This document shows positions 32,318 to 42,814 of a DNA stretch of 64,000 nucleotides, piece after piece. Position 1 is the stretch's first letter. Every line of letters starts with the position of its first letter. The notes beneath the pieces are model-generated. The model did not search any database and was not told where the DNA came from. It saw only the letters and a program-made list of their open reading frames with translations. This stretch comes from Bufo bufo (Eukaryota > Chordata > Amphibia > Anura > Bufonidae). The translations under genes were made by a program, and so were the position numbers. The stretch spans positions 39,693,114-39,757,113 of the forward strand of contig NC_053392.1 in NCBI RefSeq assembly GCF_905171765.1. Reading direction: 5' to 3'.

Positions 32318-34577
32318 CAGGGCCGATCCTACACGGGGTGCAGTGGGTGCCCCGCACCCCAGCGCTGCGGCCCTGGTGACAAGTGGGGGCGGCCGCGGCC
32401 GGCGGCAGGGCAGAGCAGGAGATGAGCGCCTCCATTGCGGAAGCGCTCATCTCCATAGTCATCTGTATTGCCGTCCTCAGGACGGCAATACAGATGCCTG
32501 TCTGTGCTGCGGCAGAGGAGGGAGAGGTGTGTCCCCTCCTGTTCCTCTGATAGGCTGCCGGCTTAGTGCTGGCAGCCTATCAGAGGCCGGTGATGGCGCG
32601 ATGACGTCATCGCGTCGCCTGAGCCGTATAGCGAGGGACACAGACGGAAGAGGTGGCCTGCATCGCATCGCATTGCTGGAGGTAAGTATAAGTGTATTAT
32701 TTTTTTTTATTTTTTTATATAGGTACAATACTGGGCTGGCACATGATAAGGGGGGCTACTGGGCTGGCACATAAGGGGGGCTACTGGGCTGGCACATAAG
32801 GGGGGACTACTGGGCTGGGCTGGCACATGATAAGGGGGGCTACTGGGCTGGCACATGATAAGGGGGGACTACTGGGCTGGCACATGATAAGGGGGGACTA
32901 CTGGGCTGGCACATGATAAGGGGGGACTACTGGGCTGGCACATGATAAGGGGGGCTACTGGCACATGATATGGGGGGCTACTGGCACATGATATGGGGGC
33001 ACTCTGGCTACTGGCACATGATAATGGGGGGGATCTGGCTACTGGCACATGATATGGGGGGGGGCTCTGGCTACTGGCACATGATAAGGGGGGGGGGCTC
33101 TGGCTACTGGCACATGATATGGGGGGCTACTGGCACATGATAAGGGTGGCTACTGGCACATGATATGGGGGGCTACTTGCACATGATATGGGGGCACTCT
33201 GGCTACTGGCACATGATAATGGGGGGGATCTGGCTACTGGCACATGATATGGGGGGGGGCTCTGGCTACTGGCACATGATAAGGGGGGGGCTCTGGCTAC
33301 TGGCACATGATATGGGGGGCTACTGGCACATGATAAAGGGGGCTACTGGCACATGATAAGGGGGCTACTGGCACATGATAAGGGGGTCTACTGGCACATG
33401 ATAAGGGGGGCTACTGGCACATAGGGGGGCTACTGGCACATAAGGGGGGCTACTGGCACATGATATGGGGGGCTCTGGCTACTGGCACATGATATGGGGG
33501 GGCTTTGGCTACTGGCACATGATGGTGGGGGGGCTCTTATTTCTGGCACATGATTGGGGGCACTCTGGCTACTGGCACATGATATGGGGGGCTCTGGCTA
33601 CTGACACATGATATGGGGGGGCTCTGGCTACTGACATGATATGGGGGGGCTCTGGCTACTGGCACATGATGGTGGGGGGGCTCTTATTACTGGCACATGA
33701 TTGGGGGCATCTATGGGGGCACATCTTACTTCAGATTATTGGGGGGCACTATAGGGGCATCTACTGAGGCTAAAAAAGAAGATATTTTATATGGGGGCTC
33801 TGTATAGGGGCATTTTATACTGGGACACATTATGGTGGGTACTATGGGGAAGGGGGGGCACTATGGGGGTCATCTACGGGGGCACTGAGAAGGGGTATTT
33901 TATATTGGCACATTATGGGAACATTAGCTCAACTGGGGGCATTACAAATGTTTTGCATATTATAAGGAGAATTATTACTACTGGGGGGGCTTTATGGTGG
34001 GCTTTATTACTCCCCCATGGTATGACCCCCTAGTAGCAGCACCAGCCTCTCCCTGCTCTGCTATCCCTCTGCCCTTTCTCCAAATCCTTATTATGAAATC
34101 TTTCTCATTAGGATAAAGCACAACATCAGCTCCGCCGAGCCCCCGGCCAAAGTGTTGAAGTGGCGTCCGAGATCCCCAAGGGCCAAGTCAAGTAACTGTA
34201 AGTTTTCATGGGTGTTCTACAAAAGAGCTATCGTGGGGCAAAGTTCATATTCGTGTTTACACACGTGTTTTAAAATGAATGCTTTCTCCTATTATAAACA
34301 AGTAAATAATGACACAATGCTGTGGGGCTGGTGTGCAACTTTTTCCAGGGCTGGTTTTTATCCCCAGTCCGGCCCTGGCCGAGCGAGCCGCCGGGACTTT
34401 TTTTTTTTTGACTTTTTTTTTTTTTTAAGCCGAGCAGCCGAGCCGCCGATTCGTGGGGCTGAAGTTGTTGCCATAGAAACATTGTAAAGGGGAGGAGTTA
34501 GTAAGATAACCACGCCCATGTGGGGGCGCCAGAAATATTTCTGCACCCAGGCGCCTGTGACCCTAGGATCGGCCCTG
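32318..34577. mobile_element. Non-autonomous hAT element inside the Gag-like gene
   Basis: The ends CAGGGCCGATCCTA and TAGGATCGGCCCTG are perfect inverted repeats. AGATCCTC flanks both sides (32310-32317 and 34578-34585). The 2260-bp interior contains a minisatellite and, at 34211-34377, the right-end module of the other hAT element (10286-14071). It has no transposase. When it and one target copy are ignored, the Gag-like frame is continuous. Confidence 0.92.
32735..33720. repeat. G-rich minisatellite in the second hAT element
   Basis: Tandem units of about 20-35 bp, such as GGCTACTGGCACATGATAAGG, vary in the G run and in TCTGGCTACT insertions. It sits in the same place, after GGTAAGTATAAGTGT and a T run, as the minisatellite at 11140. 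Confidence 0.9.
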
Positions 34578-34654
34578 AGATCCTCCCATTGCACTGGGAG
34601 GCCGCCCCCCAGGTACTCCAGTATGGGGGAGGCGGAGTCCATTTCGGCAGACAT
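34578..34654 (-). pseudogene. Gag-like protein, N-terminal part
   Basis: This is the first 26 codons of the gene completed at 32309-30955. I chose the ATG at 34652-34654 because the codons after it (MSAEMDSASPILEYLGGG) run in phase into the part beyond the hAT element. The same frame is open upstream to 34771, so an earlier start is possible. Confidence 0.6.
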
Positions 34655-34990
34655 GCAAATGTCCAGACAGGGCGGTGGCGCTGACTTTGAGCTTTTTCCC
34701 GCTCTTCTCAGCTGAAAGGCGCCAACTTTTACCGCCAATTCAGGATGAAGATGACGCAGCAGTAAACTCAAGCAAGCTCAGCGGCCATCTTTAGCAAAAC
34801 GCTGTCTATTCACTGACAGCAAGCGGTGGCTTAAACAAGCAGCAACCAGTCCGTAAAACACTATTTTCACACCGCTACTTAGGACAGTCCTTTGGCCCAG
34901 TAATTTTCAATAAAACAATTAGGGCTTGTCACTTTAAGGTAGTCTTCAGCACACAGTTTTAAATCCGCAATGGCGCAGGAATGTTCTGGA

Positions 34991-35007
34991 TCCTGTTCGT
35001 GACGCCA
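34991..35007 (-). other. Primer-binding site of the LTR element
   Basis: Minus-strand TGGCGTCACGAACAGGA lies five bases inside the 5' LTR. It begins with TGG, as required to pair with a tRNA 3' CCA end. I could not name the tRNA. The almost identical TGGCGTCACAAACAGGA is at 41783-41799. Confidence 0.75.
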
Positions 35008-35012
35008 ATTTA

Positions 35013-36141
35013 TGCGGTACGCCAGACCTGCAGGGTAATGCGATTGTGAGGTCACGGTCAATGGCAAGCGAGGGTCACTCACAGTTATATATGGAAACCC
35101 TGGGCAGGCGTACAGCAGTGAAGGAGAGGCTGGCACAAAAGTCCTCTGGGGCACACTCTGTATTTAGGGACCAGGCCTGGTGTTGGATGAGGTGCCCTGG
35201 ATGTTGCAGGTTTTTATGTGCCTGGGGCAAGGTCCCTTCAAGGTTTGTGACGCCAGTGCCAATTGGACGGTGGAATAATTGAGGAATCAGTAGATAAACC
35301 AAACGTCTTTTTACTTGAAGAAACGGTTTACACTTTGTACATACAGTTCAGTTGGGCAATGATGGTAGTGCAGTTCCTCAGACAATACTTAACAAACAGG
35401 TAGATTTCAGATGGCGGCAGGAAATAAACAGACAAGATACTTGGAGGAACCCAATGGTGATTGCTTTACAGTGCAACCCTGCTCTATCCCCTTCAGCTAT
35501 TCTAGCTGGCTGGATGCCAAGGCCCGGATGCCTAAATGCTGGCTTATGTCCTTGGTATATCGGTTCTTTCTCCAAGATCGCACTTGCTGTATTCTATATA
35601 ACCTCCGTCCATCATGGTACTTATCTGACCTTGAATTGTCCTGAATTGCCTGGAGGGTATTGCTGATTTTCTCCCAGGAGGTGCTATCCTGCTACTGGGG
35701 CGTCTTCAGAGCTAACTAAGGCTCTCTTGCTCCACAGGTAGGCTAGGAACCTTCTACTAGCCCCCTGGTTACAGCTAACAGCCTGGACTGTTCAGCTGCA
35801 TGTCAGGTGCAGGCTCTGGCTTGAGCCTTTTCACTGTCCCTGCAGACTCCTGACCTTGAACTCCAATCAACTCGAACTCGAACTCCCTTCTCCTGTCTGG
35901 GCCTGAATACTTATACCAGGGCTACTCTAGCTCCCTCTAGCGTCTAGGATGACTAACTACAGAGACTAGGCCTGATACTACCTAATACAGGGAAAAACAT
36001 TACATATAAAAAACATTACTTTACAATTTACATAAAATATGCACAATTGGAAATGACACTCCTGTCCCTAGTGAAGAGAAGTCACGCACACCCCAATTGA
36101 CCCTCGTGTAGTGCCCATGCTTAGTCCGTGAGGCCACTACA
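35013..36141 (-). repeat. 5' LTR of the minus-strand element
   Basis: This 1129-bp copy matches 29003-30147 with scattered substitutions and small indels. The indels include a loss after GACGGTGG at about 35273 and an extra CTCGAACTCGAACTC at about 35871. Confidence 0.92.
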
Positions 36142-36169
36142 CTATTAAGATGTCTGCTGATCAACATAA

Positions 36170-36396
36170 GGCCTCATGCACATGACCGATGCACAATGGG
36201 TCCATGGTCTGCATTTTGTAAACATAGTCTATCCCGTTGCGGAACGGACTTACGGATGCGGAAAGAACACAGATGATCCCTGTGCTTTCTGCATCTGTAT
36301 GTCCGTTCTGCAGAAAGATCGAGCAGGTCCTATACTTGTGCGCAAATTGCGAACCATGGACCCACTGAAGTCGATGGGTCCTCAAAAAATGTGAGC
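36170..36396. mobile_element. Diverged MITE-like fragment
   Basis: AGGCCTCATGCACATGACCG at the left and GTCCGTTC/GAACGGAC pairs inside relate it to 8490-8795. The right end is cut by the LTR-like sequence at 36398. Confidence 0.5.
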
Positions 36397-36397
36397 G

Positions 36398-37333
36398 TGT
36401 AACACCCCAGAGTAGTGTTACCACTCTTGCACCCTGCTACTGTCTTTAATGGTCTAACAAAACGTCATCTTATGTATTTCTGTCCAGGTCGTATACACTG
36501 TGCATTCCTAATCTGTTTGCAACTGTTATGTTCATGTAATGTGCCTGGTTCACCAGCAGGTGGCAGCAAACACGGCAGAGCTATCTTAGATAGAATGGAA
36601 CCTTCCATTCCATTCTAACCCCTCTCTGCAGGAAGGGTGGGGACCAGTTAGCTCCAGTCTAGTTAACCCCCAGCTAGGGGAAGGGTGTGCAGGGGCATGT
36701 CTCTGCTAGATGTGCCCACGCCAGGCAGAGCACCTTAAAGGGACACTGACAGGCCAAATCAGCATATATAGTTATATATATGACATTACAGGTCTTATAG
36801 AGTCTATTAAAAGCATCTAAGTATCCCCCCTGTCCACCTTCTAAATACCGAAATATAAAGTTTTATAACCTGCCTGTCTCGTCACCAATCTGCCCAAGGG
36901 GCGGCGTTTCATCTCAAAATGCGCCCAGCCAGCCGCTCCCAACTGCCGTTCTGAAGCCCCGCCCAGCTCATCAATATTCACTTCGCTGGGCGGCGGCTAC
37001 AACTCTCCCCAGTCACGATCCTGCGCATGGGCAATTGAATCCTCCTGGCATCGTTCATGTCAAATCTGCCCATGCGCAGGACAGGGGGGATACTTAGATG
37101 CTTTTAATAGACTGTATAAGACCTGTAATTTCATATATATAACTATATATGCTGATTTGGCCTGTCAGTGTCCCTTTAAGCTCTGCTGGCCATGGAGGCC
37201 AAAGCTTAAAGCCTCAGGAGCCAGGAGAAAAGTTCCCTGGCATAACCTAGAGTCAGTCTACAGAAGAAGCTGAGTTATACAGCCAGCCTGTCAGTAGAGT
37301 TTTCTGCAAGGCTTCCAGCACTTCAGTGTTACA
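36398..37333 (+). mobile_element. LTR-like sequence with inner T2 MITE
   Basis: The sequence begins TGTAACACCCCAGAG and can be read to end CACTTCAGTGTTACA. A partial copy of its start lies inverted at 42815-43024. Without the inner MITE it is about 490 bp. I found no matching duplication at the ends. It may be an LTR of the adjoining gag-protease relic's family or an unrelated element. Confidence 0.5.
36735..37179. mobile_element. T2/Kolobok-type MITE (445 bp)
   Basis: TTAAAGGGACACTGACAGGC and GCCTGTCAGTGTCCCTTTAA are the ends. The inverted arms run about 115 bp, through GATACTTAGATGCTTTTAAT. TTAA forms both borders. No coding sequence is present. Confidence 0.88.
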
Positions 37334-37373
37334 GTTGCCAAGTACATTCATTCCCAGGACCACAGGGCAATTG

Positions 37374-38494
37374 TCATCTTCCGAGGAGCTGGATTACGAC
37401 TACCCCTTGGTGTGGGAGTTTAGTATCTTCAATCTGTAAGGTAAGTTCCCAATAGCCTAATATAGGCACTGGTTGGTCATTGGTAGCTATGATGTGGAGC
37501 CAGGAATCCTGGGTTTGTGTCAGCTGGGCTCCGTTCCGGCATCTTTCGAATGCGAATTGACGGATGGTAGTCACTTGAGATCTAGTATCAATTAAAGCAG
37601 GAAACTTCACTCCGTTGATGCCAACTACAACCACGGGGCGGGCGCCCACATACTTAGGCATAAAGGCTGAATCTTTGGGACCTAGTATTCTTCCTCCCGA
37701 GGGGCGGTTCTTGACCTCTTTTTTCGGTGTGTCCATGCTTCTGACAATGCAGGCATACACGCTTCCTGGTGTCTTGATACCCAGGGTCTGGCAACCTACC
37801 GGTTGGCCGGCGCTGATCTTCTCGTGAACCTGGTGTAGGACTGTCTCTTAGTGCGGAAGTCCCTTTCTCAGCCTTGGGCTGCTGTTCCAGTCGCTCTAGC
37901 TGCTTCCTTATCTTCTCCATATTCTCAGCTAGGAGGGAGACTTGAGCAGCCAGGGCTGCGACGGCATCTGAGATGGGCACCTGAGCCCCATGCTCAGCTA
38001 TTTGGCCGCAGGCAGCAGACCGTAGTGCGGGCCATGCCTTCTTGTCTTTGGGGAGTTCAGATTGGTGACTTTCCCCCAGGATGCAGATAGCAAGCTCCTT
38101 GAAATCTAAGAAAGGGGTATCCGGGTGCTGAGCTGACAGAATCTTTAGCTGACATTTTAGGGATTCGTCGAGGACACTTTCAATAAACTGCTCTCTGAGG
38201 GTTTGATCTTGTCCCTCAGCTTCACGGTGATCGATGTGGATAACAGCCCGCAGAACTTCTTGCAGGGACAGGGCAAAGTCTCTCAAAGTCTCCTTTGACT
38301 GCTGTCGCTTCCCAAAGAAGCGCATCTTAAGCTCGAAGGCGGTCCTAGTTTCAAAGGTGGTACTGAGTCGGCTTATGATCTGCTCAGCTGTTTTTCGCTC
38401 GGGCCGAGGCTAGGACTTGACCTCACGGAGTGCAGCTCCCTGTAACTAGCCAATCGGGATTTCCACTTTCTGGTCCTGCGATACTGGATATAGA
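37374..38494 (-). pseudogene. Ty3/gypsy-type Gag C-part and protease relic
   Basis: On the minus strand, 38325-37654 encodes a Gag segment. It has a coiled-coil-like stretch (ENMEKIRKQLERLEQQ) and a zinc knuckle whose fourth ligand Cys is replaced by Arg (CLHCQKHGHTEKR). In another frame, 37760-37374 encodes an aspartic-protease-like domain with ALIDTRSQVT, where the catalytic D-T-G has become D-T-R. TAG codons at 38410-38412 and 38446-38448 break the Gag frame. The Gag start is at 41200, beyond the piggyBac insertion. No RT or integrase remains. Confidence 0.78.
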
Positions 38495-39238
38495 TTAACC
38501 TCTTACGATCCTGTGTATTTCCGATCACCGCCGCGGGTATCGGTGATCACAGCAAACCGCAGGTCAATTCAGACCTGTGGTTTGCTGCATTTCCGGGTCA
38601 TTCGGGTCTCCAGTGACCCGATAACCCGGAATAGGATGGTGATCGGTGGTGTGATAATACACCACCAATCACCATCCTTAGATCCTGAGAGGTGGCGGTG
38701 ACATCACCTCTCAGGATCGCATTGTATTGGCTGGATGGATTGGGTTAACTCCCCCCACTCAAAAGTTATTAGGGACAGGTTTAGGGAAAGGTTAGATTAG
38801 GCAGGGAGACTGAGGGATAGTTAGGGGGAAAAAAAAGTTTTTTTTTGTGGTTCACCCTGATCGAGTGTCACTCAGCTGTGCGACCCTAGACCCCCCCAGG
38901 GGTGCTGCAGCTTGCCCCCCTGCCCCCCCCTCCACATTTTTTGGGGCCCAAGTGCTTTTTATTTATTTATTTTTTTGTGCGTGTGCGTGTGCTGACTGTG
39001 GCCGGCACTCTTAGTGTCCGGCCACTGTTAGCGCATCGCCCACCCCACCGCTGATCAGCGAGTTTGAATATTTATTTTTTTTTACAATTTTTTTGGGCCT
39101 TTCATTTTTTTAAATTTATTTATTAGTATTTTTTTCTGTTAGGTTTAGGGTGGGTTAGGGTAGGATATAAGCGAACGTGAACACCCGTCCTCCCACACAC
39201 ACGCACACTAAATAAAGTTTTACACACACACACACTCC

Positions 39239-39925
39239 CCTATTGCCTGCCGGACGTTCTCGGCCGAGGAGGCATACGCCCTGCTGGTCTCCGATTCTGA
39301 GAGCCCCAGTGAGGATGAGGATGACCCCACTTTCCTCTTGTCATCTGCGTCCTCCTCATCATCTAGTGATGATGATGAGCCCCCAAGGCGGAGCCAGGGG
39401 GACCCCCATGCCAGGGACCCTGTGGGCCACACTAGTATGAGCAGCCCTGGGGCTCGTACCAGTTTTTTGGCCCACCAGATAAGTCCACATGAGCCCCCTA
39501 CCAGTGAACTTTTCTGGTGTACCCCAGAGGATTTTGAGCCCGTGATTCCTGACTTTGTTGGCCAACCAGGAATCCAGATTGCCACAGTGGGCTTCACTGA
39601 ATTTTTTCAGTGACCACTTTGTGAATCTGATGGTGGAGCAAAGAACTTGTTCGCCCAACAGTTCATTGCTCAACACCCGGGCTCCTTTTTGGCTAGGTCC
39701 GGTGGCTGGACTCCGGTCAGTGCAGCTGAGATGAGGACGTTTTGGGGCCTCGTGCTGCACATGGGCCTAGTCAAAAAACCAAGTGTCAGGCAGTACTGGA
39801 GTGGGGACGTCCTCTACCAGACCCCACTCTACTGTATGGCCATGACACGTTCCCGTTTTGAGGCCATTCGGAAATGCCTGCATTATGCAGATAATACTGG
39901 TTTATTTACACCATGTCCCATTTGA
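39239..39925 (+). pseudogene. piggyBac transposase, N-terminal fragment
   Basis: The fragment starts with an acidic Ser/Asp-rich N-terminus (SSASSSSSSDDDEPP). The conserved start of the piggyBac DDE domain follows: FWGLVLHMGLVKKPSVRQYW, then the blocks SRFEAIRKCLHYADN. Two compensating frameshifts lie between about 39600 and 39647. The frame ends at 39925, before any catalytic Asp, where non-coding inverted repeats begin. About two thirds of the protein is missing. Confidence 0.9.
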
Positions 39926-40553
39926 AGCCCCCCTGATGCACCCCTAGAGTAGAAAGTCAAAAAAGTGACCCCATTTTGGAAACTACACCCCTCAAGGTAT
40001 TCAAAACTGATTTTACAAACTTTGTTAACCCTTTAGGTGTTCCACAAGAGTTATTGGCAAATGGAGATGAAATTTCTGAATTTCAATTTTTTGGAACCTT
40101 GCCTCACAAAAATGTAATATAGAGCAACCAAAAATCATATGTACCCTAAAAATAGTCCCAACAAAACTGCCACCTTATCCCGTAGTTTCCAAAATGGGGT
40201 CACTTTTTTAGAGTTTCTACTTTAGGGGTGTATCAGAGGGGCTTCAAATGGGGCATGGTGTAAATAAACCAGTCCAGCAAAATCTGCCTTCCAGAAACCA
40301 TATGGTGTTCCTTTCCTTCTGCGTCCTGCCGTGTGCCCGTACAGTAGTTTACGACCACATATGGGGTGTTTCTATAAACTACAGAATCAGGGCAATAAAT
40401 ATTGAGTTTTGTTTGGCTGTTAACTCTTGCTTTGTTACTGGAAAAAATGGAAATTTCATCTCCATTTGCCAATAACTCTTGTGGAACACCTAAAGGGTTA
40501 ACAAAGTTTGTAAAATCAGTTTTGAATACCTTGAGGGGTGTAGTTTCTGTTAT
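39898..40553. repeat. Interleaved inverted repeats in the piggyBac tail
   Basis: Arm A (39898-39973) is inverted at 40195-40270. Arm B (about 39983-40077) is inverted at about 40450-40553. The order is A, B, A', B', so the two hairpins cannot nest simply. Confidence 0.8.
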
Positions 40554-41025
40554 GTAAGCCTCACAAAGTGACTTCAGACCTGAACTGGTCCTTAAAAAGT
40601 GGGTTTTGGAAAATTTCTGAAAAATTTCAAGATTTGATTCTAAACGTCTAAGCCTTGTAACGTCCCCAAAAAAATAAAATGGCATTCCCAAAATGATCCA
40701 AACATGAAGTAGACATATGGGGAATGTAAATTAATAACTATTTTTGGAGGTATTACTATGTATTATAGAAGTAGGGAAATTGAAACTTGGAAATTTGCTA
40801 ATTTTTCCAAAATTTTTGTATTTTTTTTATAAATAAAAATGAAATTTTTTTTACTCCATTTTACCAGTGTCATGAAGTACAATATGTGACGAAAAAACAG
40901 TCTCAGAATGGCATGGAAAAGTAAAAGCCTTTTAAAGTTACTCACACATAAAGTGGAACTGGTCAGATTTGCAAAAAATGACCTGGTCCTTAAGGTGAAA
41001 ATGAGCCCGGTCCTTAAGGGGTTAA

Positions 41026-41200
41026 AGGTGGCCAACATTTTATCACTGAATTCCCTGAGTGAATGAGGTTCTCCTAAATAATGTGGGAGCCAAGGTGCCC
41101 CAAAGTAGTATGGCATAGTAAGAGGCATGATGCAGGTGGCTACAGTTGCTGCTGATTGATCACTGCGGTCCAAGTGGATGCTATCTTCGCTGTCAGACAT
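41026..41200 (-). pseudogene. Ty3/gypsy-type Gag N-terminal part
   Basis: ATG at 41198-41200 begins MSDSEDSIHLDRSD, an acidic N-terminus, and the frame runs to the piggyBac TTAA. Counting one TTAA only, it continues in phase with 38493 and onward. The start lies about 580 bases inside the primer-binding site at 41783. Confidence 0.72.
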
Positions 41201-41782
41201 GGCTTTTGATACCCTGTATCAGACTAGAGGGGTCAGCGTAAGCTAAAATGCAATTTAAGTACACGTTGATATGGGCAACAGCAGCAGAATTGGTGCGTGG
41301 CTCCTTTAAGAGTCGCTGCAACTGCTCAATCCTAGGGAGTATGATGCTCTGGCAGGCAGATTATAGCCCCAAACAGTCTTTAGCAAGGTTATTTTCCCCA
41401 TCAGTACTCACTCAGACCACTGGACATTGCTTCTCATGATCCAGGGAAGAAGGAACTGCATTTTCCTTTTTCTAAGATGGCCACGGCTTTTACTTCCAGT
41501 TGGTTTCTCTGTCCTCCTGGGAACTTGTACTGAGCACTTTAGTTCCTTCTGCTTCAAGAATGGTTCCTCTGTGGAGGCAGGCTGTTTGGTTCCCTCCCCT
41601 CTGCTAGGTGGATGTCTTCTTCTCAACACACGATGCCCAAATCCAAGATGGCCGATTAACCCATGTTTTGCCACAATTGATGTAGATTCACAATCTCCAG
41701 CTGTAAGTAAATGCAATAAAGTCTCTTGTTAGGGGTTTTACAGATGGGGGCCTTCAATAGTAAGGCACAGAAGTATTTTGAA

Positions 41783-41799
41783 TCCTGTTTGTGACGCCA
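41783..41799 (-). other. Primer-binding site of the gag relic
   Basis: Minus-strand TGGCGTCACAAACAGGA differs from the site at 34991 by one base. It lies just inside LTR sequence that begins near 41809. Confidence 0.65.
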
Positions 41800-41808
41800 A
41801 AACTTCAA

Positions 41809-42304
41809 TGGCACCTCCCCCCAGGACCTTCTCTATAACGCATCCTAGGTGTAGGAAATGGCGAGTGGTATGTTGCAGCCTAAAATGTCTCTTTACGTGT
41901 GTCACGGTGCTCCTAACTGGATACCGCTGGACCCCAGGCTTTGGCTCTGAAGCAATAAATAGGGGGAATAATTGAGGGATTTGAAGGAATAACTTAAGTC
42001 CAGACTTTGAGATGAAGTTCAATGGCAGCTTTACTTGAATAAACGTTTCTTCAAACAATTTTTTAGGCTTTGTCTTGGTTCCAGCAGGCTTTAGCATTAA
42101 ACTGGCAGGCAAACTCAACTCTGCTATATCTTTCCCTCACTCTGCTGTACTGACAAGCTAATTTGGTGTCTTTGTTTCCTCTTTATGCTGCACTTTACTC
42201 TTGTAGCCGGACTTATGTTCCGCCAAAAAGTAGATTAGAATTCTGGCAGCTCCAACATAGAGTCTCAACCAGCACAAACCAGAACTGCCCCACCTCCTCT
42301 CTAT
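41809..42304 (-). repeat. 5' LTR remnant of the gag relic
   Basis: On the minus strand it ends GGTGCCA near the primer site. Parts such as AATAATTGAGGGATTTGAAG and TTTACTTGAATAAACG resemble the LTR at 29003. It is cut at 42304 by the hammerhead-like element. Confidence 0.55.
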
Positions 42305-42770
42305 CGCCCCTTGATAAAGCGGAGCGAAACGCACGTCAGGGTACGCTCCCTAGAGGTCCAAGGTCTCTTCCTCTACTACACTTTATCAGGTATTGATCTG
42401 GCATTTGTTGTTATTAGGCTATATATGGGTCACATTTTGCAATTGGTCTTCTATGCTATTATCCCTGTTACCCTTCTTTGGCTCTTGTAACTCCTGTGGT
42501 TTGCACCTGCACTATCTTTTACCTGCATTATTTGCAATATATTCCCTCCTCTGGTTTTTTGAGGAGTTTTCTATGTCTTTTCATGCAAGCTGCTGTAAAG
42601 CCATAATGAGTATTATCAAGGGGGGATTTTTCATCTAGTGTACCTACTGGGGAGCTGCTAATTTCATACATTTAACTATTTATTTATATGTTGTCTTTTA
42701 TGATGTCATTCAATAAAACAAATCATGATTACATATGTGTGTTTTTGGTCTTTTGGTAATATATGGTAGC
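42305..42770 (+). mobile_element. Second hammerhead-bearing insertion
   Basis: The start CGCCCCTTGATAAAGCGGAGC matches the start of the 21881 insert. The interior is AT-rich with ATTCAATAAAA near its end, followed by a stretch around TATGTGTGTTTTTGG that parallels ATACGTGTGTCCC in the other copy. I could not define its target duplication, so the right border is approximate. Confidence 0.55.
42306..42345 (+). ncRNA. Hammerhead-ribozyme-like motif, copy 2
   Basis: The order is stem I CCCC/AGGG, core-like TTGATAA, stem II GC-GGA-GC, GAAA (42326-42329), stem III CG-CA-CG, then TC (42336-42337). The core deviates from CUGANGA at two places, so cleavage is doubtful. Confidence 0.45.
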
Positions 42771-42814
42771 AAGCAGGACTGGCCCACTTCTGACCAAAGG
42801 GGGGAGAATGGAAT

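Larger units (their letters stand above)
29003..36141 (-). mobile_element. LTR element with cold-shock-domain Gag-like gene, no pol
   Basis: The LTRs at 29003-30147 and 35013-36141 both run, on the minus strand, from TGTAGTGGCC to GTACCGCA. CTAT flanks the whole element (28999-29002 and 36142-36145). A primer-binding site adjoins the 5' LTR at 34991-35007 and a purine tract adjoins the 3' LTR. Without the 2.26-kb hAT insertion the interior is only about 2.6 kb and holds one Gag-like frame. No protease, RT or integrase was seen, so it must be moved in trans if at all. The shared primer site with the relic at 41783 suggests a partner family. Confidence 0.9.
38495..41025 (+). mobile_element. Truncated piggyBac element
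   Basis: The borders are TTAA at 38495-38498 and 41022-41025. The ends TTAACCTCTTACGATC and CCTTAAGGGGTTAA are diverged inverted repeats of the type common in amphibian piggyBac copies. It inserted in the gag relic, whose phase is kept across the insert. It holds a broken N-terminal transposase part and a long non-coding tail with unusual inverted repeats. Confidence 0.85.

Noticed and set aside
39129..39176. Interstitial telomere-like GGGTTAGG
   Set aside because: Only two or three degenerate copies occur (GGTTTAGGGTGGGTTAGGGTAGG). This is within chance and lies inside the piggyBac sequence.
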